Shown piece by piece: positions 35,171-44,951 of a DNA stretch of 64,000 bases. Within the stretch, counting starts at the first letter, position 1, and each line of letters starts with the position of its first letter. A program made the translations under genes and the position numbers. The DNA comes from Mytilinidion resinicola (taxonomy: Eukaryota > Ascomycota > Dothideomycetes > Mytilinidiales > Mytilinidiaceae), in contig NW_022985438.1 of NCBI RefSeq assembly GCF_010093595.1, positions 2,345,150-2,409,149 of the forward strand, given 5' to 3'. The notes beneath the pieces are model-generated. The model was not told the origin of the DNA. It saw nothing but the letters and a program-made list of their open reading frames with translations, and did no database searches.

Positions 35171-35838
35171 GTTGGCGGATTTAGTGTATTCTCCGTAGAT
35201 TTCGTATATAGCCCTGGAGCAATGATGAAGACAAAGTATATGGCTATTCCAACACGTATCTATACCCACAATTTGCTGTCTTATCAGTGAGCAAAAAGGT
35301 AGGAAACGGCGCAGTATTACACTTGATCAGATCATAAAAGGCCAATGAACTTTGCATCTCGAGGACAAGAACGACAAAGGCACCAAAGAATTCTACAATA
35401 GAACAATAGATGAAAGAAAACATACCGAACAAAGAATCGCTTGAACAATAGAGTTTAGTCGTAAGATCACCAAATTCATTGACCCTTGTAAGACCGTTAC
35501 TGTCGTGGTCAGGACAAAATTCTGTCATTGCCTTTCGTGACAAGATCTGAGAGCGTTCAACAGTTTCGGCCGGGTTTGCCCCCCATTATGTCCTTCCCTG
35601 AAAGACTAAAATATGAGGAAGGCTCTTGAACCAAGCAATAAAATCATTGCCTGAGCATACGACGGTATGAAACGACTGCGCTCAAGTGACTTGACGGAAG
35701 GCCGTGATGTCGACAACTCTAACTCATGTAATTGAGAGAAACTCTTTATTGTGCCAATGGCAATGTATCTATCAAGCGGGCTTTTTGTACATCGCATTTC
35801 CTGTGCCAGCCTAAGCAACGTCATCAGTCTATCGCTAT
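35171..35838. other. Intergenic between right RING gene and SDR gene (both -)
   Basis: About 670 bases, AT-rich at 35290-35560, containing the promoter of the right RING gene and the 3' end region of the SDR gene. Its left part shares short motifs with the spacer at 33178-33778. Open frames at 35244-35543 and 35606-35824 have no recognisable domain. Confidence 0.45.
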
Positions 35839-36896
35839 CTATGTCGGTTTTTTATGCACAACGGTTGCCGCCGCCTTTCCGCGTATTAGTCGATATACTA
35901 AGTTGAGGAAACAAGCTACTTACCTGATGACTAGGGAAGATCAGAGTATCAGCAATGACCACGTTCTCTCTCCTCCCAACTGCGAATACAACGACCTCCG
36001 CAATATCTTCCGGTGTAAGTGGTTCGCATCCAGCGTAGACTGCATCTGCCTTGGCCTTGTCTCCATAGAATCTAACCACACTGAACTCAGTCTCAACTTG
36101 CCCAGGGTCAATTTCAATAATCCTTATCCGAGTAGCGATGAGCTCTCGCCTCAGCGCGTCTGTGAAGCTTCGCACAGCGGCTTTAGTTGCGCAGTAGATG
36201 CTCCCACCCTGATACGGCTCACGGCCAGCAATGCTTCCAATGTTGACAATATCCCCCCTCCCCCCGTCTGCACGTGCTTTGAAGATAGTAAGGATTGCTT
36301 GTGTCATGTTTATGAGGCCGGTGACGTTGGTTGCGAACATGACATTGATGTCTTCTTCGACGATAGCTGGTGCTTGAGCTACGCCCTTGACGAGACCGCT
36401 GAAACGCAATACCTATTAGCATCTGTTTTCTTGGAATAAGTACAGATCTTCGTAAATCTTGGTCTTACGCGTTGTTCACCAGGACGTCAATGTCCTTAAA
36501 CTCCTCTGGCAATCCTCCAACAAAGTTGCGCACCTCTTCAGGGTTGCTGATGTCTAGCTTCACTGGTAGAACTTTGACGCCATCTCCCACCTCTTTTGTG
36601 ATCTCTGTGGCAATCTCTTTCAGCGTGTCGATCCTCCTTGCTGTAAGGATCAGCTTAAGGTTCTTGGGCGCAGTCCGGGCGAATTCCAGGGCGGTGCTCC
36701 GTCCAATACCCGACGAAGCACCTGTGACGACGACGGTTTTGCCCTCGAGGCGCTTAGCCATTGCGGAAGCCATTGTGCGTCTAAAGGCTACTTGATTGAA
36801 GGCGGAGATTGGAATGCGGGGCGAAAGAGCTCTGGCCGCACGCGCGAGCTGGTAGGAGTTGAGGGCAAGATTTTTAGTTTGGAGAAAGAGATTCAT
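35839..36896 (-). CDS. NADP-dependent short-chain dehydrogenase, YMR226C-like (3-hydroxy acid/serine dehydrogenase type)
   Basis: Classical SDR oxidising 3-hydroxy acids such as serine or L-allo-threonine with NADP, by analogy with yeast YMR226C and bacterial YdfG. 312 aa, three exons 36896..36469, 36398..35924, 35874..35839; introns 70 and 49 nt. Motifs: TGASSGIG (residues 58-65), NNAG (Ala created by splicing), catalytic S198, Y211 and K215 in GSIAGR...YQGGSIYCATK, ALRRELIATRIRIIEIDPG, and the family-specific end VIADTLIFPSHQ + AAATVVHKKPT. The first 41 residues are Arg- and hydrophobic-rich with no acidic residue and could be a mitochondrial presequence; Met42 or Met46 is the start expected from cytosolic relatives. 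Confidence 0.92.
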
Positions 36897-38496
36897 AAGC
36901 CGGAGGAACGAGGAAGAGGGTCTTTATGCCGTGAATTACTGCGCTAAAGATATCAAAGCTGTAACTGAGTGGAGGTAGTGGAGATGGCTTACACGATGCC
37001 CGCCTTTGCTCCGATCTTCTACCGAGTCATGGGCCGATTCTCGGCTTCCACTTTTGAGTAAGTCGAAGCTTAGCATCGACCTCACGTCTTTACGTCCCGT
37101 CTTTGCGACATCAACAATACCCTTCTAATCGTTGTCTACAACATCATCGCCATAGATGTTCAGTTAGAGACAGACTGATCATGGATCTTCCAAAGCTCAT
37201 TATGCGCCTTCCCGATGCACTAGGTTCATCAACGAATTTTGTATGATGATATCAGGAGAAATTCCGAGCTACTATCCATACCCACTTTCTGGTTTCGGAA
37301 TATTCCCGTCTTATTTCTAGAGGCATCAATAAGTCGTTATACACCGAGCCTCCCTCCCTTCGTATTCCTTCCGATGTCCTGGCACGTAGTTGTATGGATG
37401 GTTAGACCAAGCCATTGACGCGCTCTGAGGTATGTAAGACCCCTGGCAGCCAATTCATATAGCAGGCTTCACAGCTCTTGGGAAAGGTATGGTGTTCAAT
37501 GCGGATTCTCATGTATGGGGCGCACTAATCGGTTCATGGTTGCTTGATGTAAGAACAGTGGCAAGTAGGAGCCAAGGGACATCCCCCTACCGACAATTAG
37601 CTCGGATAACCATGCGCGTTTGACCTTGGAAGATACCGTAAAGTATAGCTCAAGATGTGCGAGACATTATCCATTCCCACCTCGAGACTACTCCTTGTAT
37701 CATAAAAATAATCTCAATTGTCCCTCTTCCGATGTATTAACTTCGAGACAATAGCCTCCATTGTTTCCATTTTCATCTCCCTTCCACTTCATGTCGCCAT
37801 CAAAGACTCACTTTCTTGCTCCTTCTGTGCCTTATTCATTATGTGCCTCGGAACACGAGGACACTTCGTTAGGCCGCCTGTAATTTAGATGCACGTCCTT
37901 TGCGTAGCATCGGCCATTGAGCATCAGCAAGGTGTTGGAGAGTCAGCGGCTGATCATACGCACTTGTGAACTCCAGCTGCATTGTATTGAAGGAGCGGTT
38001 GCCTCTAGCGACTGTGTTGTGTACACAGTAGATACTTACAGGATTCACCTCCTTGGCTCGCGTTCCAACGGCATCAAAAGCGGCGACGGGTTGCTAGAGG
38101 GTACCGACCCCATGCATACATTGTCTTCTACGTGTTGAAATCTGCAACATTCCAACACCAACGTCGTTTCTACGGCTCTGATACGTAATAAATTACCAAA
38201 AGGTGGACATCAAGCGAGCCCGCAGTCCTTGGAGTGGAAGAGGTCGGAATACACTTTTTCAAACAGTGAATGATGTTCAACCCAAGGACCACGTTATCGG
38301 CAGTAGACTCCCAGTTTTAGGCCCTCACGCGGTATAAAAACCACTGCCCTCAACACCTCCATCCACGCAACAACCTCCTCGCAACACCCACCACCATCAC
38401 TCTCAAAATTTCTGCCCCTAGTGCAACCTGTCAACCTGCCCAACCATTCCATCACCGCTAGCAGCCTGCATTTCCACAGAAAGCTCGAAGCTCCAT
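36897..38496. promoter_or_regulatory. 1.6-kb divergent intergenic region, SDR (-) / J-domain gene (+)
   Basis: Large gap between divergent starts. The only open frame of note (37917-38138) lacks an ATG. A TATAAAA box lies at about 38333-38339, roughly 160 bases before ATG 38497, followed by a CT- and CA-rich leader (CACCTCCATCC-like, CAACACCC), so the + strand promoter is well marked. The middle part (37100-38200) shows nothing recognisable. Confidence 0.55.
38333..38339 (+). promoter_or_regulatory. TATA box of the J-domain gene
   Basis: TATAAAA in the context GCGGTATAAAAACCAC, followed within 50-100 bases by a pyrimidine/CA-rich leader and the ATG at 38497. Spacing fits a fungal TATA promoter with a ~100-nt leader. 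Confidence 0.5.
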
Positions 38497-41400
38497 ATGC
38501 TTCCTCATAGGATTCCCAGCTTCGAGCGCCGTGTACCGACCGGCATCGCCACTCTCTCGGATGCGGATTTCAGGTTATACCTGGGCGCCCTCGCACCCTC
38601 TCGCGACCTGCTTGCAATGCCTGCCGCAGACGTTACATCTCTCTCAAGTTCATCGACCCCAACCACATCTTTGAGCGACACTTCGACCACTCCACCATCC
38701 CTGATATCGTCGAGTTCAGATAGTTCCAACGACCTAAGCTTCGACATGGAGAGATATTCCACCGCTGATCTCTATGAGAAGGATGGGAACAACGACAATG
38801 AGAATTTGGAAACGACTTCCGCGACATCTTTTGACGTCGCGTCTCTCTTCGATGAGGTGGCCACTCCGACGGTTCGCATGCTATCCGCTCGCACATATCC
38901 ATCGAAGATATACGGGAACCGGTGCTCATATGCCATAGATCCCCCGAAGGCCCCAGATGCTACCTCTAGAGGAGCATTCACCATCAATAACCTCCTATAC
39001 TGGCCGACGGACATCATGACTTCTCGATCCACGATGAGGCCAGTCGTGCGTCTGCAAAGCATCGATCATACTTTCACTCGCAGTTCTGAACAGCTCGAGG
39101 TTGCGTCGAAGGAAGGTCCCCGGGACGATGAATTGGGTGCTCACATCCAACCAAGGGTGCGTCTGCCGAAGTATAGCCACACTGTTCACTAACCAACTAT
39201 ACAGCCGCACCCGACGTTTACACAGCGCACTGAACACAACGTAAACTCGAGGGTCCTGGAACATGCCTGCCCTCCGGAGACCACTTCGAAAGAGATGATT
39301 TCCATCTGCGACCTGATCGAACCCCCTGAAGCTGCTCCTGCACGAGACTCCCAAGATGATACCAGTAGTTCAGCTGAGTGTCCAGACCTAAGCATGGAAT
39401 CTCCAACACCGTCTAGCCCATTTGCGGGTCAAGTTTTGGATTCGCTGGATGTCATTTATTCACCGGAACAGCTGCCTGATCAATTCCACGCCAAGGCCGT
39501 TTTGGAGGATGTCTCGACTGTTATCAAGGTCGTGCAGATTACTTTTGAGAGTGATCAGGACATCTCCAAGGCCTCTGACGAGCACGCTTCCGACACGACA
39601 TCGGAAGACCAGGTCGGTACCGATCAGGACACATCCGTGACCTCTGACAAGGACACCGTCGAGACTTCATCAACCCGCGATACCAAAGCCAACCTCATCG
39701 CGACACGTGATGCCGAAAAGTCTTTGGCAGAATTTCAGGAATTCCTCTACAAGCGCCGTGAGCGGACAATGATTCGCCATGCCATGCTTGAACGGCCTAA
39801 GACTGGTTTCACGTACCCGGACACGGCCCAAGGCCTGGAGGACGCCTCGTTCTACTTGTGGGCTGCCAGAGGGCGGACCGTGAAGTTCTGTTATACCAAA
39901 TGCTGTTATGTCGAATTTCCCGAAATTGATCCAGCCGTGGGGGCGCACAAAGCGTGGCTCACTCCCCATACGACTATCGCTCGGCCTTCATTTGAGTCAG
40001 AACTACCTGCGTACATTTTAAAGGCAGCTCATCGGCCAGTGCAAGTCGTGCCAGATGAAGATGATGAAGAGGGATCCGTGGATGAAGAGATTGGTGGATA
40101 CACTGAGCTTGAGCAGGAAGAGGAAGAAGAAGAGTGGGACGAGGAGGAGTGGGACGAGGAGGAGTGGGACGGGGATGAGTGGAACGAGGAAGAGGATGAG
40201 GTGGCGGATGAGGAAAAAGTGGGTCAGACCGAGACCGTTGACGCCAAAAAGGAAAAAAAGTCACCGATTGTACGGTTTTGGGGTCGCGTAAATGCGAATA
40301 CCCGAAGTAATCGTCGGGTGAAGGAGTGGTCGCATTCGGACTACCACTTGAGCCGGGTCGCTCAGAACAACTTTTCTGCCCGGTATAACTCACTGTTGCG
40401 AAATGTCTTGCTGTCACCAGTGGTCGCCATGCCGCCAGCTGAAGGAGCTACCTCTCAGGCACGACTTGCCTCGATTAACTTCTCATGTTCGAGCGAGTTT
40501 GACGAGGATGATGATGATGATGAAGAAGAAGAAGAAGAAGAAGAAGAAGAAGAAGAAGAAGAAGAAGAAGAAGAAGAAGAAGAAGAAGAAGAAGAAGAAG
40601 AAGAAGACAAAGTCAAAGAGTTGGTATCTGCTGAGAAGCCAACCCTCGTTACGATGCCAGCTGCCGATGATAATGTCCACAGCGAGGAGGAACTCGTATC
40701 TATCATTCAGGATGACGATGCCAGATTGATGGCTGGAAGGAACCGACAGCGTGTGACGACCCTTATTCGACACGCTAGGGCAGAGCCTCAAAGACTCTCT
40801 CCGCTATATCCAGGGACTCATCAGGAACTGTTCGACGCTTCCATCAACCTCTGGGAAGCCAGGGAAAATGCAGGGAATGTCAGATTCGACTTCCAGACAG
40901 GTTTATATGTCCAACTGCCTTCAATCGACCCGACTCTGGGCGAGTACAAGTCCCGGATGAAGCCTCCTGCCAAACCAGCAAGCCCTTCCTTTGAGGATGA
41001 GCTAGCCCCACGGATGCTGACTGCGGCGCGTAAATTGAAGGCAAAGGTCGAGAAGGTCTCTGTCGAGGAACGGATGATTGATACGCAGAAGATCGTTTGT
41101 CAAAATCCTGGCCAAGGGTTTTACGCCCAAGTCAAGCATTTTTGGCAGTCTCAGGAGGCTGGCAACCGGTCCAGCTGTCGGGTGGCCGAGTGGAAACACT
41201 CGGCTTACTACGAGACACGAGTGTCAAGCAAGGCGTATGGATCACGATTTGGCTCCAGGTTACGACTAAGTTTGGACCCGGGCAACGAAGAAGTTACACA
41301 AGTCGCCAACACGAGCATTCTCCATCTCAAAGAGCTCTCTCCTGGTCAGCTGTGGTCAGAGATCGACGACGACGAAGAGTGGGTATTCGATGCTCCTTCT

Positions 41401-42390
41401 GCCCTAACTGCGGCTGAGAAGACAGTCGAGGATGAGCCCGAAGAGCAGAGCTATCTTACGTCGAATGTTTTGTCCGAAGCTGAATATCAGCCACTGTCGC
41501 TGAAGAAAGTGGAGGCCTTCAAAATCCTCGGTGTCTCCCCAGATGCTACTCTTCAACACACTCGGAAAGCGTATCTGAAGCGCGCCATGAGTTTGCATCC
41601 GGACAAGAACATGGATAAAATAGGACTTTTCACGGCGCGATTTGTGCAGCTTAGAGAAGCACTCGAGATCCTGACAGAGAGTGCATCCCATTTGGCTGTT
41701 CCAAAACTGCTCGAGGGAGCCCCTGCCATACCATCGAAGACTCCGAACGTTGACAGTATGGCGCCTAAGTTGGACGGTCTTGCACTAAGACTCATTCAAC
41801 TGGTCGGAAAGGAGCTTCATCTCACTACATTGAATATCGTATCTATGAACGGAACTCGATCTTCGTCCAGTTTGTCAAGCGGCTGCAGAGGCCGGGGACA
41901 CTTCACTCCGATATGTGGCTCTTCAAAGACATCTGCGCAAGTGATGCGATATCGACAGCGCAGCCTGACGGCTTCCCCGGGTTACTGGATTCGCGCTGTC
42001 AGACCCACCGCCCTCGGCTTGAGGGCCTCGACTGGTATCACGGAAGGTGCCGAGTCGTTCACGAAAGGGCACCCACAAAGCCTAGGTCTCTACAATGTGT
42101 CCCTAACTCATATTCAGTCCAACCTTCAGCATCCACCCCAGTTGGACACTTGTAGGCCCCGTTTCCAACCGACGCGTGCGTCAATTGAAGTCTGGATCGA
42201 CCACGCGGTGGAAGAGGCTAGTCCACACTCTAAGTCACCGCTCAAGGAGGCTACGGGGTCTTCTGAGAACGGATGTGATAGGTCCTCGGTAACAACAACG
42301 CTCTACAGGGCCTACCGCGACAACCCCGTTGGAACGATTATTGTTGGTATTGCTGGCTACTTGGTTGGGTCATTCTTGTGGAAGTTCTAG
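38497..42390 (+). CDS. Large acidic J-domain (DnaJ) protein with a duplicated unknown module and C-terminal membrane anchor
   Basis: Two-exon model 38497..39156 and 39205..42390 (48-nt intron with CTAAC before the acceptor), 1281 aa; splicing joins AHIQPR to PHPTFTQ. A Ser/Thr-rich start is followed by module 1 (about residues 400-625) and module 2 (about 730-910), which resemble each other: IRHAMLE..FTYPDTAQGLEDASFYLW against IRHARAE..PLYPGTHQELFDASINLW; FPEIDPAVG / LPSIDPTLG; PSFESEL / PSFEDEL; NRRVKEWSHSDYHLSRV / SCRVAEWKHSAYYETRV. Between them lies a Glu tract coded by (GAA)28. A J domain follows (about 986-1045) with FKILGVSP, RKAYLKRAMSLHPDKN, so Hsp70 co-chaperone action is likely. The last 20 residues (VGTIIVGIAGYLVGSFLWKF) look like a tail anchor. 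Region 41755-42080 may contain two more short introns (see findings). I do not recognise the duplicated module. Confidence 0.75.
40126..40185 (+). repeat. 15-bp minisatellite inside the J-domain gene
   Basis: Four tandem 15-bp units (consensus GAGGAGGAGTGGGAC, last unit diverged) at 40126, 40141, 40156 and 40171, encoding repeats of EEEWD in an acidic loop of module 1. Confidence 0.85.
40522..40605 (+). repeat. (GAA)28 microsatellite coding for poly-glutamate
   Basis: Twenty-eight uninterrupted GAA codons preceded by five GAT codons, in frame in the J-domain gene between the two modules. Pure triplet repeats of this length are usually length-variable, and GAA/TTC tracts can form triplexes. 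Confidence 0.95.
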
Positions 42391-42969
42391 AGCATGAGGC
42401 CGAGTCAGAAGGTAGAAGAAGGCAAACTGTCAAAAATTCGACGACATGGTGAGTAGTGTTCTTTAGGGCGAGTGCAACACTCAAGACGGGGCGTTCTAGA
42501 TTGGGTCATACAGGAACTTTCTCTTCTTCTCACTAATGGCGTTGTAACATCTCTTTGTTCTTGATTTATGCATAGCGAAGGGCATCTTGGGTGGGTAAAC
42601 GGGCATCAAGGCGGCGCATTATACCCATTAGCTGTCTACTAGATATGTAGACTAAAACAATGAGAAATTTGTAAAACTTACTTATCCCACCATGACTTGT
42701 GTGTTCGTGACAATCGCTTGCTACTGTCTGAGGTGCCCTGGCGGATCATTCGAAATCTAGACGAGATGTACAACTCTAGACAGCAATGAATCAGAGCGGT
42801 TCCAAAAGCCTCCAATCGACCTATCTTGCCGCCGGTCGGGGTGGCTCACATATCAGCAGCAACCCAGCAGACACTACGATTCTAATAACCAAAAACAACA
42901 CACCAACCAAATCTTATTCATATATATCCAAACTCCCGGGTATACCACCCCCCACCCCCACCCCCTCCC
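42391..42969. other. Convergent 3' intergenic region (J-domain gene / hemerythrin gene)
   Basis: 579 bases between two stops. The right end (42940-42970) is C-rich (CCCCACCCCCACC). Frames on + at 42786 onwards are shadows of the GC-rich hemerythrin gene. Nothing else recognised. Confidence 0.5.
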
Positions 42970-43662
42970 CTAAAACGGCATCCTCCCCATCTCCTCCCGC
43001 GACCAGTACCGCCTCATATTCTCCGCCCCCAACTCCCGCACCTCCTCCTCCAAATGCGCCCACAGCACCACCCCAAACCCATCCAGCACGCCCCTCACCT
43101 CGCCCAGCCTCAGCTCCCGCTCGCCGCGCCGACACCCCTCCAAATACGCCTTCAGCCGCTCCAGCCCCGCGTGGATCTCGGCGTGCTGGCCCAGCAGCTC
43201 CGTCGAGTCGCGGAACCGCGGCATCTTGCGCGCCAGCACGGGGAAGATGTGCGCCTCCTCGATCCCGTGGTGCATCTCCAGCACGGCGCAGAAGTCCAGG
43301 CCCGTGGCGATGAATTGCCGCATCGACATGCCCGCCGGCCGCGCGTTGGCTACGCACGCGCCGTGCAGCGTGTTCCAGGTCGCGCGGAAGTGGTTGTGGT
43401 AGTAGTCCATTTTCACCGCCATGCGGTTGTAGACGCCGAAGTCGGCGGCGGAGAGGGCCGGCTGCGGGGCTGCCGCTGGGGTGTCGTGTGCGGGCTGCGC
43501 AGCGGCGGAGGAGGAGGAGGAGGACATGGTGGTGGTGGTCGGGGGTTTGCCGTTGTGAGTGTAGATTGTGGTTGAGGGCGTAGCTTGGTGATAAGGGCTT
43601 GAGGCGCTGGTGGGGCGATTGAGGCGCTGCAGGAGGGTCGTGAAGACGCGGGGGGCCTTCAT
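42970..43662 (-). CDS. Hemerythrin-like (HHE cation-binding) domain protein
   Basis: Four-helix-bundle protein expected to bind a di-iron centre, with possible roles in oxygen, NO or iron handling; function in fungi is poorly known. 230 aa, single exon from ATG 43662; Met46 (MSSSSSSAAA) is an alternative start. An N-terminal basic/Ser/Thr-rich segment (PRVFTTLLQRLNR) could target mitochondria. The HHE region starts at MAVKMDYYHNHFRATWNTLH and keeps the His/Glu ligand pattern: HNHF, MHHGIEEAHIFPVL, LGQHAEIHAGLERL, LWAHLEEEVREL. Codons are almost all G/C-ending, giving a local GC peak and long spurious frames on the other strand. Confidence 0.9.
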   Translation of the reverse strand: MKAPRVFTTLLQRLNRPTSASSPYHQATPSTTIYTHNGKPPTTTTMSSSSSSAAAQPAHDTPAAAPQPALSAADFGVYNRMAVKMDYYHNHFRATWNTLHGACVANARPAGMSMRQFIATGLDFCAVLEMHHGIEEAHIFPVLARKMPRFRDSTELLGQHAEIHAGLERLKAYLEGCRRGERELRLGEVRGVLDGFGVVLWAHLEEEVRELGAENMRRYWSREEMGRMPF

Positions 43663-44951
43663 ATGGAGGGATTGAGGTGCATGTTCACGACGAGGGGCGC
43701 CGGGTCGGGCTTGCGATCCAGCGTGGCTTCAATGGCTTTCAAATTGGAGGGTTTGCGATGACAAAAAAAATATGGTGGTTGGAGTGGCGTCGGCGGAGAG
43801 CTTTCCCGAGCCGAGAATGCTGACTCAAATGCCGACGCATCGGGCTGGATTCAAAGGGCGAGGGAGTGTACGAATTGTAAGATTTCTTATGGAGAGATGA
43901 GGGTGTTGGAGCTGAGAGGTGGGGTTTCGGATCAGAATGCGTCCGTATCTTATAACGAACATCCGACAAAATGGGAGGATTTGGTAATCATAAGTGCCTG
44001 ATGACTAGAGACGGTCATCACTTTACCCAACCACAGTGTATCAATGTGCACTCGTATTGAGCCCCTTTGTCAGGGAGGAGGAGCGAAGGTTTCGAGGTTA
44101 CAGAATCTACCAATCCTTACGCACACATCCATCCAACGAGTTCTCTGCTGTACAGTCTCCTCTTCTTCTCTATATCCATCCCAGAGTGGTCGATACAAAC
44201 CGGCAAGTGCTATACATCAAATAGCATAGAGCTCGCGTACCGAGTACAACCAGAAAAAGCACAAACTCCCAAGGATATACCATGCTAAAAGAACCACCCT
44301 TTTGGTCCAAAGAGCAACAGCATGCGCGCCAGCCCGCCAAACGGGAAAACCCAGACCCAGAAATCCGCCGTAGAAGATGCGTTTGCGTATGCATGTGCGT
44401 ATGGTCTGCGTCACCGTCCTGTCTCGTCCGCTACCAGCCTGGAAGCTCCTAGGAAAACGTGTGCCAACCCTAGCTCTTTAAGAGAAGAAAGAACGCTCGA
44501 AAATGCAACGAGGTCAGAGAAACGAAAAACCCTACGCCTGACAAGGATATGCCAGAGACTTGAAGAAGAAAGCCAGAGCGATTGGCAAGCAACGTCTGGG
44601 GGTGCGATACTGATCGAAACCAAACTTCAAGCGCCTGAACACCATAACACGCCTTTTGAACACCAAGAATATACAGACACCCAGAAATTTGGGCCAGAAA
44701 CTTCAAGTATGGTCGTGTGAGTTGTACAGTCGCGTTTCGTCTAACCTTTGCCAACACAGCGAAAGACACCCTTCTGTCGTGATTCGAGCGGGAAACCATG
44801 TTTGGCCGATCCATGAGTGTTACCAATATCAGTAACAGCGCGACTGCTTGACTTGCAAGTCCGTTCTAACTGATCCAAGCCTTTCGGTTTGGCCCCAGAA
44901 ATAACGGCGATGCACCTGGAAGAGGAGATATCTAGATTGCTCATAAGAGTT
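43663..44951. other. Intergenic between hemerythrin gene and phosphodiesterase (both -)
   Basis: About 1.3 kb. The left third is the hemerythrin promoter; the right part should be the phosphodiesterase 3' UTR. A + frame at 44322-44720 (132 codons) has a composition unlike its neighbours and no domain; I do not call it a gene. No RNA gene recognised. Confidence 0.45.

Noticed and set aside
35244..35824. Two - strand frames of 99 and 72 codons upstream of the right RING gene
   Set aside because: AT-rich, no domain, no homology to the paralogue's flank at the protein level.
37917..38138. 73-codon + frame in the SDR/J-domain gap
   Set aside because: Starts at TTG with no ATG, no domain.
40455..40791. 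Poly-Ser, poly-Phe and poly-Lys frames across the GAA tract
   Set aside because: They are shadow translations of the (GAA)28 repeat in other frames and on the other strand.
44322..44720. 132-codon + frame opposite the phosphodiesterase 3' region
   Set aside because: Hydrophilic, no domain, no leader-like context; most likely chance.
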